From assembly GCA_049889775.1 (NCBI GenBank), contig JBMHCT010000011.1:62001-126000 (forward strand): a stretch of 64,000 bases of DNA, in the 5' to 3' direction. Below are positions 52,735 to 61,759 of the stretch, one piece after another. The translations under genes and the position numbers were made by a program. Numbering within the stretch: position 1 is the stretch's first letter; every line of letters begins with the position of its first letter. The notes under the pieces are model-generated. The model was not told the origin of the DNA and searched no databases. It saw only the letters and a program-made list of their open reading frames with translations. The DNA is from Jejuia sp049889775 (GTDB lineage Bacteria > Bacteroidota > Bacteroidia > Flavobacteriales > Flavobacteriaceae).

Positions 52735-53229
52735 TTATTTTATTAGATTATCAGTTGTGTGAATGGTTTCATAACCACATATAAGTTTACCTTTAGAAGT
52801 TTGCCCAATAAAATACCACATGGCCCAACCTCCAAAAAGGCGGCTATCGGTTCTCCAGTTATTGCTCCAAACATAGGGCTGCCCTTGCAAAAGCTTTTGG
52901 TTTTTGGTTTTAAAAGTTTTATCAAGTTCTTTAATATTATAGGTTTTGCGTAAGTTCCATTTACCGTTATAGAATAAATATGCACCGTATTCAATAATGG
53001 TAATATCTGTTTCTTCAGTCAAGATGCCAGTAGCATGTTTCCAATAATATCTGTCTTTAATTTTTACGGGATTATTAACTTTTGGAAAGTGATTTACATG
53101 AATCTTTCGTTTCAAGGATGTTAGTTTTTCAGGGAGTTTGGTGCTTTCATTGGGCGTACCGTAATTAATTTTGGTTTGTGAAAAACTTAATTGAAAAGTA
53201 ACTAAGGTAAATAAAAATAGTGTTCTCAT
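52735..53229 (-). CDS. Exported protein, unknown function
   Basis: I chose ATG 53229 (MRTLFLFTLVTFQLSFSQ), which gives a proper signal peptide and 164 residues; an in-frame start eight codons upstream at 53253 would precede it with MFHQNTET. The mature part contains KIHVNHFPKVNNPVKIKD, IEYGAYLFYNGKWNLR and GGWAMWYFIGQTSKGKLICG. I do not recognise a family. A gap of 5 bases to YceI suggests one transcript. Confidence 0.6.
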   Translation of the reverse strand: MRTLFLFTLVTFQLSFSQTKINYGTPNESTKLPEKLTSLKRKIHVNHFPKVNNPVKIKDRYYWKHATGILTEETDITIIEYGAYLFYNGKWNLRKTYNIKELDKTFKTKNQKLLQGQPYVWSNNWRTDSRLFGGWAMWYFIGQTSKGKLICGYETIHTTDNLIK

Positions 53230-53348
53230 CGTTTCTGTATTTTGATGAAACAAAGGTGCGATGAAACCTTATGAAAATCGACTCAATTGGAGAAATGAGA
53301 CCTTTTTTCAACAAGCAAAACGTATCAATTCTATAATTGATACCTAGT

Positions 53349-54458
53349 TTAGGTTGTTTTTAATGCACTTGGAGATTGTCCGGTAATTTTTTTAACTGCG
53401 CGATTAAAAGACGCTTTAGAATTGAATCCAGATTCGTATGCCAAGGCCAAAAGTGTATATTGTTGATCGTTTCCTTCTTTCAGTAAACGCTTTACTTCTT
53501 CAATGCGATATTCATTTATGAAATCGTTGAATTTCTTTTTAAAAATGATATTCAAACATTTGGTAATTAAATAAGGTTTTACGTCAAAATGTTCTGAAAA
53601 ATTGGTGAGATTCAAATCTGGATTTTTAAATAATTTTTCCTCTTGCATAACTTTGCCAATATCTTCTGCAAGAGATTCAAGTTGTATTTTTTCTTTATCT
53701 GAAAGTTGTACCGATGGTTTATAAGCTAAAGTATATCTTCTGTTAAATCCTTCTATCCCTAACCAATATGTTATGGCTGCCAAACCAATAAAAAGAGGGT
53801 GATTGTACCAGCGGTTAAAGGCATAATCAAAAAATATTAAATCAGTCATCACGATTATTAAAATGAAAATGGCAAATAGTTTCAATACTTTGACTAAGCG
53901 TGCAATCCATTTGGTGTTTTCTTGTATAATTTCATGTTTTTGATAAGCATTTTTTAAAAGGTGTTCTGCTTTTATACAGTAAAAGATAATGAGTAGTGTT
54001 GATACTACATACATTGTTGGATAGTGCATCCAAACTACGTAACCATAATACCCTAGCCATGATAAACTTTCTTTGGTGCCATCCCAATAAAAATTTTGCG
54101 ATTTAATGAAGTTACTCCAAATAAATTCTATGATAACTGGTAAAAAGTGAATCCAATCTTTTTTGAAGTCTAATTTGAAATTCGGCGTTACATAAGCTTT
54201 CACGAAAAAGAAAATAAGCGCCCCATAAATCCAATTATATTCTAATAAAATATGATACCAAAAATCGTAAAAACCAATATCGAAGAACTTTAAAATTTCT
54301 ACGACTAGACGATATGCGAAAAAGCATAAAATAGTAGCAAGAAATGTATTGGCTAGACGATTTTGATGGCGTGTTCGCCATAAGATAATACCGTAAATTA
54401 AACCTTGAATTGCACCAAGAGAAAGGAGTACTACCAATAAAACATCAATAGATGTCAT
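53349..54458 (-). CDS. Membrane-bound AraC-family transcriptional regulator
   Basis: The 369-residue product has about seven transmembrane helices in the first 235 residues (MTSIDVLLVVLLSLGAIQGL onward) and a C-terminal AraC/XylS DNA-binding domain at about 265-369 with the double helix-turn-helix and the closing KKITGQSPSALKTT. Such fused sensors are frequent in Flavobacteriia. It likely senses a membrane or external signal. Its own promoter lies in the 86-base gap to the divergent phosphatase gene, or a shared control region exists there. Target genes are not evident; the YceI pair is a candidate. Confidence 0.88.
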   Translation of the reverse strand: MTSIDVLLVVLLSLGAIQGLIYGIILWRTRHQNRLANTFLATILCFFAYRLVVEILKFFDIGFYDFWYHILLEYNWIYGALIFFFVKAYVTPNFKLDFKKDWIHFLPVIIEFIWSNFIKSQNFYWDGTKESLSWLGYYGYVVWMHYPTMYVVSTLLIIFYCIKAEHLLKNAYQKHEIIQENTKWIARLVKVLKLFAIFILIIVMTDLIFFDYAFNRWYNHPLFIGLAAITYWLGIEGFNRRYTLAYKPSVQLSDKEKIQLESLAEDIGKVMQEEKLFKNPDLNLTNFSEHFDVKPYLITKCLNIIFKKKFNDFINEYRIEEVKRLLKEGNDQQYTLLALAYESGFNSKASFNRAVKKITGQSPSALKTT

Positions 54459-54544
54459 GCAAAGATTATTTAGGCGTTAAGATTTAATATAAATCTAACA
54501 GAATTTTAAAGTAAAATAATAGTTTTGTCAAAAACAAATTTTAC

Positions 54545-55276
54545 ATGCGAACTTTTGCGATTGGCGATATTCATGGCGGACTTAAAGCCTTAATTCAATT
54601 ATTAAATACTTTAGAATTAACAGAGGAAGATCGGCTTATTTTTATGGGAGATTATGTTGATGGTTGGAGCGAATCTGCTCAGGTTATTCAGTTTTTGATA
54701 GAGCTTTCTGAAAAATTTAAATGTATTTTTATTAAAGGCAACCATGATGTTTGGGCCGAAGATTGGTTACGAAGTGGAGAAGTAAATCAAACCTGGTATA
54801 TGCATGGTGGTAAGGAGACCATGGAGAGTTATGAGGGGTTTACTGATAAAGACAAAAGTAAGCATCTTAGCTTTTTTGAAAATCTGATAATGTATCATAT
54901 TGATGATAACAACCGATTGTTTTTGCATGCTGGTTTTACATCAATGCATGGGGTAAAAAAAGAGGTGTTTTTAACTACGCTCTATTTTGATAGAACGCTT
55001 TGGGAAATGGCATTAACTATGGATAAACGTATTCAGAAAAATTCAGAGTTATATCCAAAAAGACTTAAGCATTATAATGAAATTTATATTGGTCATACAC
55101 CAACTATAAATTATGGGAAATACGAACCCATGAATGCCATTAATGTTTGGAATATTGATACAGGAGCCGCATTTTTTGGAAAACTATCTGCGGTAAATAT
55201 TGATACTAAAGAAGTATTTCAAAGCGATGTAGTGAAAGATTTATATCCAGACGAAAAGGGAAGGAATAAGAGCTAA
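54545..55276 (+). CDS. Calcineurin-like metallophosphoesterase (Ser/Thr phosphatase family)
   Basis: The 243-residue cytoplasmic product has the motifs AIGDIHGGLKAL, MGDYVDGW, KGNHDVW, LFLHAGF and YIGHTPTINY, which hold the two-metal site of PPP-like phosphatases and diadenosine tetraphosphatases. Length is as expected. Bacterial members of this type hydrolyse phosphoproteins or dinucleotide polyphosphates; the true substrate is not known. It runs against the arsenosugar locus and overlaps its last gene by 4 bases. Confidence 0.88.
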   Translation: MRTFAIGDIHGGLKALIQLLNTLELTEEDRLIFMGDYVDGWSESAQVIQFLIELSEKFKCIFIKGNHDVWAEDWLRSGEVNQTWYMHGGKETMESYEGFTDKDKSKHLSFFENLIMYHIDDNNRLFLHAGFTSMHGVKKEVFLTTLYFDRTLWEMALTMDKRIQKNSELYPKRLKHYNEIYIGHTPTINYGKYEPMNAINVWNIDTGAAFFGKLSAVNIDTKEVFQSDVVKDLYPDEKGRNKS

Positions 55277-55980
55277 GCTTCAATCAAGTTTTCAATGTAG
55301 TACGACTTTAATTCCTTTGGAGAAGCCCCCAAACGACTTTTAAGATGAATGCGCCAAAAGTGAAATTGCGTTTTCCAAATACCATGTTTTTCATAGCATC
55401 TTGCTGAGGTTTTTAACCACTTTGGGATAACCACAAATTCATTTAACGCATATAATTTTTTAATAAGATCGTTATCCTCATAAATAGCAAAAGACTCGTC
55501 ATAACCTCCAATTTTATTAAAAAGTGTTTTTGTGATAAACTGACTTTGGTCTCCACCACGACTCGCTCTAAAAGGTAAAGCAGTTAACCAACTTGCCAAT
55601 TTTAGCCACCAATGGTCGCTATCAAATCGCATTCTGAAACAACCTGCGTTGTTCGTTTTTTTAACCTCTTTAATTATATGCTCATCAAAACGTTTTGGTG
55701 GATAAGAGTCCGCATGCAAAAAATAAAGAATGTCGCCCTTTGCATATTTAGCACCGCTATTCATTTGTTTAGCACGTCCTTTTGCTGAAGATACTAGCTG
55801 AACATTGAAAGAAGTATCAAAAGCTTGAACTACGTAGTTTGTGCCATCTGTACTTCCGCCATCAACTACAATAATATCCGCAATATTTTCTCTTGATGAA
55901 TTTTTAAAAAGATAATTGAGCAGCTTGTCAATGTTTTCTACTTCATTTAAAACGGGTATGACGATTGAAATTTTATTCAT
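55273..55980 (-). CDS. TIGR04283-type glycosyltransferase of arsenosugar biosynthesis
   Basis: The 235-residue product is a GT2 enzyme with IVIPVLNEVENIDKLL, IVVDGGSTDGT, ILYFLHADSYPP and GGYDESFAIYEDNDLIKKL, close to the TIGR04283 family that is repeatedly found with ArsS and ArsM. In arsenosugar synthesis such an enzyme is expected to attach a sugar-linked arsenical to a glycerol or other aglycone, but its exact step has not been settled to my knowledge. It overlaps the DUF547 gene by 8 bases and is the last gene on the minus strand in this locus. Confidence 0.82.
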   Translation of the reverse strand: MNKISIVIPVLNEVENIDKLLNYLFKNSSRENIADIIVVDGGSTDGTNYVVQAFDTSFNVQLVSSAKGRAKQMNSGAKYAKGDILYFLHADSYPPKRFDEHIIKEVKKTNNAGCFRMRFDSDHWWLKLASWLTALPFRASRGGDQSQFITKTLFNKIGGYDESFAIYEDNDLIKKLYALNEFVVIPKWLKTSARCYEKHGIWKTQFHFWRIHLKSRLGASPKELKSYYIENLIEA

Positions 55981-56845
55981 TCAAATCCCAGTTATAATCT
56001 TTAAAACTAATCTTAGCTTTATCAGAAATTTGTATATCAGTATACTGATTTAAAAAATCTATTAAAGAACCATTTTGTTTAAAATCTTTACCAAACCATT
56101 GAAAGATTTTTGACAGTTCTAAACTGTTTTCTGAAATTGAATTTCTTTCAAGATCACTTAAAAACGCCTTTGTTACTTCAGTCAATTGTATCTCTAAATC
56201 TGAGGCTGTAAATGCTGCGTTTTGCAGTTTCGGACAAGAAAATGATGCGCAAACAATGGCAAAATGAATTCGAGGTTCATCCATTTTTCGTAAAATTTGA
56301 TGTTCAATCTCATCCAGATTATACCATTTTTCACCTAATTTCCAATAACGTTGTTTCCAAGGATTTTTGATGTCTTTTATGCCTTTTAAAGGATAATGGC
56401 GCAGAATTAAATCAATGGTCATAGCATTGTAAGCATTAATCCAGTAGGCTAATTTTTGATTTTTAGACCAATCTGCTTTGGGTATGTTTTTACCTAATTC
56501 CGCGATATAAGTTTGAAGTTCATCCCAATCTGATTTAATGGCCTCATAGTTTACATTACCAATTTTAGAAACATGTTTTTTAAGAAGCTTATTAAATCTG
56601 TCATGTTTAAAGCGGTTTAATTTTGGTTCTAGCTCTAAAATAGGTTCACTTAGTACTTTTATTTCCTCTTCTGAATCTGGAACATATAGCGAATCGGTCA
56701 TTTTAATGACCTCTTTTGTGGTAGTACTTATTGTGTCAGAAGTAGCTTGTTTTTGACTGGTCTTAGTTTCACTAATAACATTTTTACTTCCAGAGCAGGA
56801 AAACAAGAAACAGGTAATTAATAATATGAGGCACCAAGATTTCAT
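55973..56845 (-). CDS. DUF547 lipoprotein in the arsenosugar locus
   Basis: From ATG 56845 the 290-residue product has a lipobox (LFSC, Cys17), a Ser/Thr/Glu-rich linker (residues 18-70), then a DUF547 domain with LAYWINAYNAMTIDLIL, WYNLDEIEHQIL and IHFAIVCASFSCPKL. The last motif keeps the Cys pair seen in the window's other DUF547 protein. It overlaps the TIGR04283 glycosyltransferase gene by 8 bases. It should lie in the envelope; why an envelope DUF547 protein belongs to this locus is unknown. Confidence 0.8.
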   Translation of the reverse strand: MKSWCLILLITCFLFSCSGSKNVISETKTSQKQATSDTISTTTKEVIKMTDSLYVPDSEEEIKVLSEPILELEPKLNRFKHDRFNKLLKKHVSKIGNVNYEAIKSDWDELQTYIAELGKNIPKADWSKNQKLAYWINAYNAMTIDLILRHYPLKGIKDIKNPWKQRYWKLGEKWYNLDEIEHQILRKMDEPRIHFAIVCASFSCPKLQNAAFTASDLEIQLTEVTKAFLSDLERNSISENSLELSKIFQWFGKDFKQNGSLIDFLNQYTDIQISDKAKISFKDYNWDLNE

Positions 56846-56863
56846 AAGCAATATAATGTTTAT

Positions 56864-57835
56864 CTAACAACAGCCACCACCATCATAGTGGTATGTAGAT
56901 TCACTTATGAAAATATCATGCCGATTTAAATTTGCTAACGCTCCAGCGGTTTTATCACAAATAGCTAAAGGTTGATTTTTAAGTAAAACATGTCCTTTTT
57001 TATCATCAAAATAGTCGTCTTCTCCATAATAGATTGCCGCTTTTCCAGTAAAAATACATGGACCATCTTCTGGCATTGGGTCCTTAATAGCAGCAACTTC
57101 AATCGACTCGATGTAAATCAATTCGTTGGTTGGATAATGTTTAGGATCTAAAATGCGATAAGGCTTGCGTGCTCTAATCTCAATGGTTCCAAAACCAGCG
57201 TCGGTCAAGGCCTTTACATAATCTGCAATTGGTAAGCTTCCGCTAAGGCATAGTGCTCTTAAACGCTCATCGTTGCGCAAAGTATCATTCATAGGTTGCT
57301 CACAAGTAGGATCGCTCATTACCAAACGTCCGTGAGGTTTTAAAACACGGTACATTTCGGCAATAGCCTTTTTTAAATCTTCCGCTTTAAAAATATTAAA
57401 TAGACAGTTTTGCGCCGCTACATCAATAGAATCATCTTCAACAGGCAGGTTAAGTGCGTCTCCTTTTTTAAGATCTACATATTCACTTTTAAACCAATCG
57501 TTTTGAGCTTCGGCTTCTGTAAAGTTCTTTCTTGAGGCCTCCAACATTTCATCTACCACATCAACACCAATCACACCTCCTTTTTGACGATTGAAATAAG
57601 AGAATTGTAATAACTCCATGCCACCACCAACACCAACATAAAGCATTTTGGGATTATTGGTTAAATCTCGGGCATGCACAGTAGAACCACAGCCGTAATT
57701 CATCTCTTGCATAATTTTTGGAATTTTTAATCCTGGTAGTTCCCAAATTGGGTTTGTGGTGCAACATAAGCCAACATCTGGGGTTAAAGCTGCTTCTTTG
57801 TATACGTCGTGGGTAGTTTCTAAGTATGTACTCAT
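56864..57835 (-). CDS. arsM: Arsenite methyltransferase ArsM (arsenosugar type)
   Basis: The 323-residue product is a SAM-dependent methyltransferase with the glycine loop KMLYVGVGGGMELL, GVIGVDVVDEML and AAQNCLFNIFKAEDLKKA. It has a Cys set suited to arsenite binding: Cys24-Cys25 (VGLCCTTNP), Cys49 (NYGCGSTV), MSDPTCEQP, and a terminal DGGGCC. ArsM converts arsenite to methylated arsenicals; the arsenosugar branch makes the dimethylated substrate for ArsS. It lies between the nucleoside phosphorylase and DUF547 genes on the same strand. Confidence 0.88.
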   Translation of the reverse strand: MSTYLETTHDVYKEAALTPDVGLCCTTNPIWELPGLKIPKIMQEMNYGCGSTVHARDLTNNPKMLYVGVGGGMELLQFSYFNRQKGGVIGVDVVDEMLEASRKNFTEAEAQNDWFKSEYVDLKKGDALNLPVEDDSIDVAAQNCLFNIFKAEDLKKAIAEMYRVLKPHGRLVMSDPTCEQPMNDTLRNDERLRALCLSGSLPIADYVKALTDAGFGTIEIRARKPYRILDPKHYPTNELIYIESIEVAAIKDPMPEDGPCIFTGKAAIYYGEDDYFDDKKGHVLLKNQPLAICDKTAGALANLNRHDIFISESTYHYDGGGCC

Positions 57836-57909
57836 TTATTTCAATTTGTAGTATCAGTTTACAGATGTGTATCGCAGTAATACTGAAAACTGCGACTGTG
57901 ACTGAATAC

Positions 57910-58722
57910 TTATAAAGATTTAATTAATTCTTTAAAAAGGGTTACCATATCAGGTTCGGCTTTTCCTGCCATAGCAATAATTTCGGCAATGTTTACTGGT
58001 TCTAGGTTATCTGGGTCGCATTCATCTGTTAAAACTGACACCGCAGCTACTTTTAATTTTAAATGATTAGCTACAATAACTTCAGGAACCGTACTCATAC
58101 CTACGGCATCAGCTCCCATTATTTTTAACATGCGGTACTCTACTCTAGTCTCTAATTGTGGGCCAACAACACTAACATAAACGCCTTCATGCAGTTTTAT
58201 GTTATTGGTTTGGGCTATGTTTTTGAATGCAGTATTTAAAGCTGTGTCATAAGGTGCACTCATATCTACAAAGCGTTCTCCTAATTGTTCAACGCCTTTA
58301 AAAGCCAACGGAGAACTTCCTTGAAGATTTATATGATCTTCAATCAACATTAATTCTCCTTTTTTGAAGTTCAAATTTATCGCACCGGCCGCATTTGATA
58401 CAAGTAATGTATGAATGCCAAGTTTTTCCATAATGCGAACTGGATATGTGACATCCTGCAAGCTGTAGCCTTCGTACAGATGAAAACGCCCTTGCATAAC
58501 GATTACTTTTTTACCTGCAAGTTTGCCAAAAATGAGTTTCCCCTTATGGAATTCTACAGTGGCTGTTGGAAAATTTGGTATGTGATTATAACTTACCTCT
58601 TTTAGGATTTCAACTTCATTAATTAGCTGACCAAGGCCAGTGCCTAAAATAATACCAATTTCTGGATTATCGAATCCTTTCTCTTTAAGATAATCAACAG
58701 TTTCGTTTATAAATTTTATCAT
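57910..58722 (-). CDS. Purine-nucleoside phosphorylase
   Basis: The 270-residue product carries the PNP motifs GIILGTGLGQLINEV, the phosphate-binding QGRFHLYEGYSLQDVTYPVR, LLVSNAAGAINLNF, and MSTVPEVIVANHLKL. It splits purine nucleosides with phosphate. Within this locus it is expected to remove adenine from the 5'-deoxy-5'-dimethylarsinoyl-adenosine made by ArsM and ArsS, giving the arsenosugar phosphate. It could also serve general purine salvage. It begins 3 bases after the DM13-like gene's stop. Confidence 0.9.
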   Translation of the reverse strand: MIKFINETVDYLKEKGFDNPEIGIILGTGLGQLINEVEILKEVSYNHIPNFPTATVEFHKGKLIFGKLAGKKVIVMQGRFHLYEGYSLQDVTYPVRIMEKLGIHTLLVSNAAGAINLNFKKGELMLIEDHINLQGSSPLAFKGVEQLGERFVDMSAPYDTALNTAFKNIAQTNNIKLHEGVYVSVVGPQLETRVEYRMLKIMGADAVGMSTVPEVIVANHLKLKVAAVSVLTDECDPDNLEPVNIAEIIAMAGKAEPDMVTLFKELIKSL

Positions 58723-58725
58723 GGA

Positions 58726-59469
58726 TTATTGCTTAATGATGCGTTTTGTAAATGTTACATCTTTATGTTTTGTCTGTAACAAATATACGCCAGCTTTTAG
58801 AGTTGATAAATTTATTTCTATAAATGTATTTTTGGTATTTTTTGTTTTTAAAACTTCCTTTCCTAAAACATTGAAAATTGTCGCCGAAAGTTCCAGTTGT
58901 TTGTTGTTTTCAATAGTTAATATATTTTTTACAGGATTAGGATATGTTTTGAAATCCTCTGGTTTAAAGATATTATTTAAGTTAAGCAAAGCACAGTTGG
59001 ATTCTGAAAAGGAGGTGAACTCACCAACATCCCAAAAAGCATTGAACTCCAAACAATAAAAGAATACTTTATCATAATCTCTGATATCTCGTCCGTTAGG
59101 TATTGCAACTGTGAAAGATTTAGCGCCATTAGGTGAGATTTCAGGGTTACATCTTCCAAATCCACAGCCTACTAACCCAAACATAATATTTTCTAAATCG
59201 GCTATTTTAGTGCCTTGTAGTTGGGTATTTGATAAACCATTAGAATTTACTAAATATGCTCTAATATCAGGACCATCTGCTGTTTGAAAATTGGCACCTA
59301 AATCTAGCGTAATAGTATTGTCAGAATTTAAAGTGATCGATACATCACCAGAAACATTATATGTAGCGTTATTTGTGTTATTACCAAAGCTACTTGCTGA
59401 GGCGGTGCATTGTGCGTAACTTGGAGAGTAAGTTACTATTAATGCTATAGAAAGTAGAAGTTTTTGCAT
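58726..59469 (-). CDS. DM13-like protein with a type IX secretion sorting domain
   Basis: The 247-residue product has a signal peptide (residues 1-19, ending SPSYA), a DM13-like domain (about 20-155, with TLDLGANFQTADGPDIRAYL and KVFFYCLEFNAFWDVGEF), and a C-terminal T9SS type A sorting domain (from FKTYPNPVKNILTIEN, ending LLQTKHKDVTFTKRIIKQ). DM13 is thought to be a redox-linked domain; the assignment here is by pattern only. Three Cys (LVGCGFGRCN and FYCLEF) are present. It is a secreted protein located between arsenosugar enzymes, which is unexpected. Confidence 0.7.
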   Translation of the reverse strand: MQKLLLSIALIVTYSPSYAQCTASASSFGNNTNNATYNVSGDVSITLNSDNTITLDLGANFQTADGPDIRAYLVNSNGLSNTQLQGTKIADLENIMFGLVGCGFGRCNPEISPNGAKSFTVAIPNGRDIRDYDKVFFYCLEFNAFWDVGEFTSFSESNCALLNLNNIFKPEDFKTYPNPVKNILTIENNKQLELSATIFNVLGKEVLKTKNTKNTFIEINLSTLKAGVYLLQTKHKDVTFTKRIIKQ

Positions 59470-59528
59470 AAGCCTTAAGATTCATATATGCCTAAATGAG
59501 TCGGAAAAACTTATAAGTAATTTCACAC

Positions 59529-60155
59529 TTACCTTAAAAGTTTAATTTTTTCCTGAAGCTGAGGGTTGTTTTGGTAGAATTTTGAAGCTTCTAAATCTGC
59601 TATAGTGTCAATATCATTTAAAGTTTCTAATGTATCGAAAGTAATGTTATAATCATTCAACCTATGAAATGTAGTCTCCAATAAGTTAGATGCACTCCAG
59701 GGCATATTGTCAAAAATACAATCGTGAATTTTGGTTTGTCCTACTAGATAATAACCACCATCAACCGCTGGTCCAAAAACAACGTTTTTTTTCTTTAAGA
59801 CTTCTAATCCTTTTTCAATATGAGGTGCAGTAATGTCTGGTAAATCTGAACCAATCAAAACAATACGTTCATAGCCATCTTCAAAACCTTTTTTGAAAGC
59901 GTTTTTCATGCGTGCGCCAAGGTCTTCACCTTGTTGTACAAACTTCCCAAAACCTTGCCACTTTTCTTCAATTATAACATCAGAAAAATAAATGCGTTTA
60001 TCTGCTATAACCTCACTTGTGGCAATTTCAGTAATTTCTACTAACTCTTTGTAAACCTCAAATGCTCCTTGATTACCAATAGTTTTTGCAAGTCGCGTTT
60101 TAACTTTTCCCAGTTTTATGTTTTTTACAAAAACAATAACAAGATCTTTAATCAT
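59529..60155 (-). CDS. TIGR04282-type glycosyltransferase-like protein of arsenosugar biosynthesis
   Basis: The 208-residue product has a nucleotidyl/glycosyl transferase fold with VIVFVKNIKLGKVKTRLA at the start, IVLIGSDLPDITAPHI and VFGPAVDGGYYLVG, the marks of the CofC-like TIGR04282 family. It is usually found beside the TIGR04283 glycosyltransferase and ArsS. The role in arsenosugar assembly is likely a sugar transfer or activation step. Its start overlaps the rhodanese stop by 8 bases. Confidence 0.82.
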   Translation of the reverse strand: MIKDLVIVFVKNIKLGKVKTRLAKTIGNQGAFEVYKELVEITEIATSEVIADKRIYFSDVIIEEKWQGFGKFVQQGEDLGARMKNAFKKGFEDGYERIVLIGSDLPDITAPHIEKGLEVLKKKNVVFGPAVDGGYYLVGQTKIHDCIFDNMPWSASNLLETTFHRLNDYNITFDTLETLNDIDTIADLEASKFYQNNPQLQEKIKLLR

Positions 60156-60642
60156 ATTTTTTTATACCTTTTTTAAGCCATTTACTCCATTCTTCAGAAA
60201 ATACATGCACCGTGTCCGTTGCTTTTTGCTTAGAATTTACGATCTCTAAATCGTTGTTTTTCCATTGAAAAATACCGCCATATAGATTGAGTACATTCTT
60301 ATAACCTGCACTTTTTAATTTTTCAGTAATATCTTCAGAACGAATGCCTAAAGAACAATAAACAACAATGTTAGCATTTTTATTAGGTAATTTGGCTGTA
60401 GTTTTCTTTAGGTTAAAACTGTCATAGCCTACGCAAATGGCGTCTTTTAAGTGGCTGGTTTCAAATTCCTTTATCTCTCTAGAATCCAATAAAATAACGT
60501 CATGCTGTATTTTTTGTAATGAATCTACTGAAATATAAGGAATAGATTCAGTGTTTTGTTCCTTTAGTAATTTGGCTAATTTTCTCTGTGAGAAACCAGA
60601 GAATGAAATACCAACACAAAGTAATAGAAGCACACGTTTCAT
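60148..60642 (-). CDS. Exported rhodanese-like protein
   Basis: I start the gene at ATG 60642, which gives MKRVLLLLCVGISFSGFSQ as a signal peptide and 164 residues; an upstream TTG would overlap ArsS. The single rhodanese domain has the active-site loop YCSLGIRSED with Cys96, and DSREIKEFETSHL earlier. It should act in the periplasm, binding sulfur or arsenic species through the Cys. The gap to ArsS is 11 bases, and TIGR04282 overlaps it by 8. Confidence 0.85.
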   Translation of the reverse strand: MKRVLLLLCVGISFSGFSQRKLAKLLKEQNTESIPYISVDSLQKIQHDVILLDSREIKEFETSHLKDAICVGYDSFNLKKTTAKLPNKNANIVVYCSLGIRSEDITEKLKSAGYKNVLNLYGGIFQWKNNDLEIVNSKQKATDTVHVFSEEWSKWLKKGIKKYD

Positions 60643-60653
60643 AGATTTATGAT

Positions 60654-61724
60654 TTACGCTACTGTGCCTTGGCAACTACTTCCTGCTCCAGCAGTACAAC
60701 CGTAGCAGTGTTGCGAAATTACAATATTGCGGCCTTCTAAAAGAGACTCGTTGTATTCTGAAATGTGTTTTATCTTACTGTTTACAGGCAACTCCAACAT
60801 TTGGTTAAAATCGCAATCGTATAAAAAGCCATCCCAACTTACAGAAAGAGTGTTGGTGCACATTACATTGGCTACAGCTGCTGGATTATAGGCTTCCACC
60901 AATTGATACATGTAATCTTCATAGTTTTCAGAAGCAATTAGGTAATCTAAAAATCTTGAAATAGGTAAATTCGTAATAGCAAATAAATTGTGAAACTGTA
61001 TGCCGAAATCTTCCTTCAACGCTTTTTTGAAATCTTTTTCCATAGACATTTGATCTCCTGGTAAAAAGGCGCCTGATGGGTTGTAAACCAAATCTAAGCG
61101 CAAGCTGCTTTCTGGCATACCGTAACCAACAGCATTCAATTCTTGTAATGCCTTTATAGAAGCATCAAAAACACCATCACCGCGTTGTTTGTCTGTTTTT
61201 CCTCTAGTCCAATGTGGCATAGAGCTTACCACGTGTACATTGTGTTTTTTAAAGAATTCTGGAAGATCGTAATATTTTTTATTAGCTCTAATAATGGTAA
61301 GGTTAGAGCGGACTATAAAATCTTTAATTCCCGCTTTTGAAGCTTCTTCAACAAACCACCTAAAATTTGGATTCATTTCTGGGGCACCACCAGTTAAATC
61401 CAAAGTATGTGCACCAGTGTTTTTAATGACTTCTAAACATTGCTGCATGGTTTCTTTGGTCATAATTTCCTTTCGATCTGGACCTGCATCTACATGACAA
61501 TGCTCGCACACTTGGTTGCACATGTAACCCACATTTATTTGAAGGATTTCCAGTGTTTTTGCTTTCAGTGGAAATTGATTAGTCTCAGCTATTTTTTTTG
61601 CAAATGTTGGTAATTCCCCATTTTGAAAAATTCCGTTAGATAAGATTTCTAACTGCTTTTTGCTTTTTGCTAATGCGCTTTCGCGTTTATGTAGGGATTG
61701 TGTTTTTAGTTTTGTCATATTCAT
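60654..61724 (-). CDS. arsS: Radical SAM protein ArsS of arsenosugar biosynthesis
   Basis: ArsS is thought to attach the 5'-deoxyadenosyl group of SAM to a dimethylated arsenical. The 356-residue product has the radical SAM cluster motif CNQVCEHC (Cys69, Cys73, Cys76), LDLTGGAPEMNPNF (SAM contact), and a C-terminal Cys-rich tail HCYGCTAGAGSSCQG with Cys340, Cys343 and Cys351, all hallmarks of TIGR04167. Some family members carry selenocysteine in this tail; here the codon is Cys. ATG 61724 is chosen; a Met two residues later is also possible. A repeat element separates it from the AhpD-like gene. Confidence 0.9.
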   Translation of the reverse strand: MNMTKLKTQSLHKRESALAKSKKQLEILSNGIFQNGELPTFAKKIAETNQFPLKAKTLEILQINVGYMCNQVCEHCHVDAGPDRKEIMTKETMQQCLEVIKNTGAHTLDLTGGAPEMNPNFRWFVEEASKAGIKDFIVRSNLTIIRANKKYYDLPEFFKKHNVHVVSSMPHWTRGKTDKQRGDGVFDASIKALQELNAVGYGMPESSLRLDLVYNPSGAFLPGDQMSMEKDFKKALKEDFGIQFHNLFAITNLPISRFLDYLIASENYEDYMYQLVEAYNPAAVANVMCTNTLSVSWDGFLYDCDFNQMLELPVNSKIKHISEYNESLLEGRNIVISQHCYGCTAGAGSSCQGTVA

Positions 61725-61759
61725 TATTAAAAACTACTGTTTTGAAGAAGTTCTAACTT

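Noticed and set aside
58721..59059. 112-residue plus-strand frame
   Set aside because: It is antisense to the T9SS sorting domain of the DM13-like gene; the composition is poor and no start signal or homology is visible.
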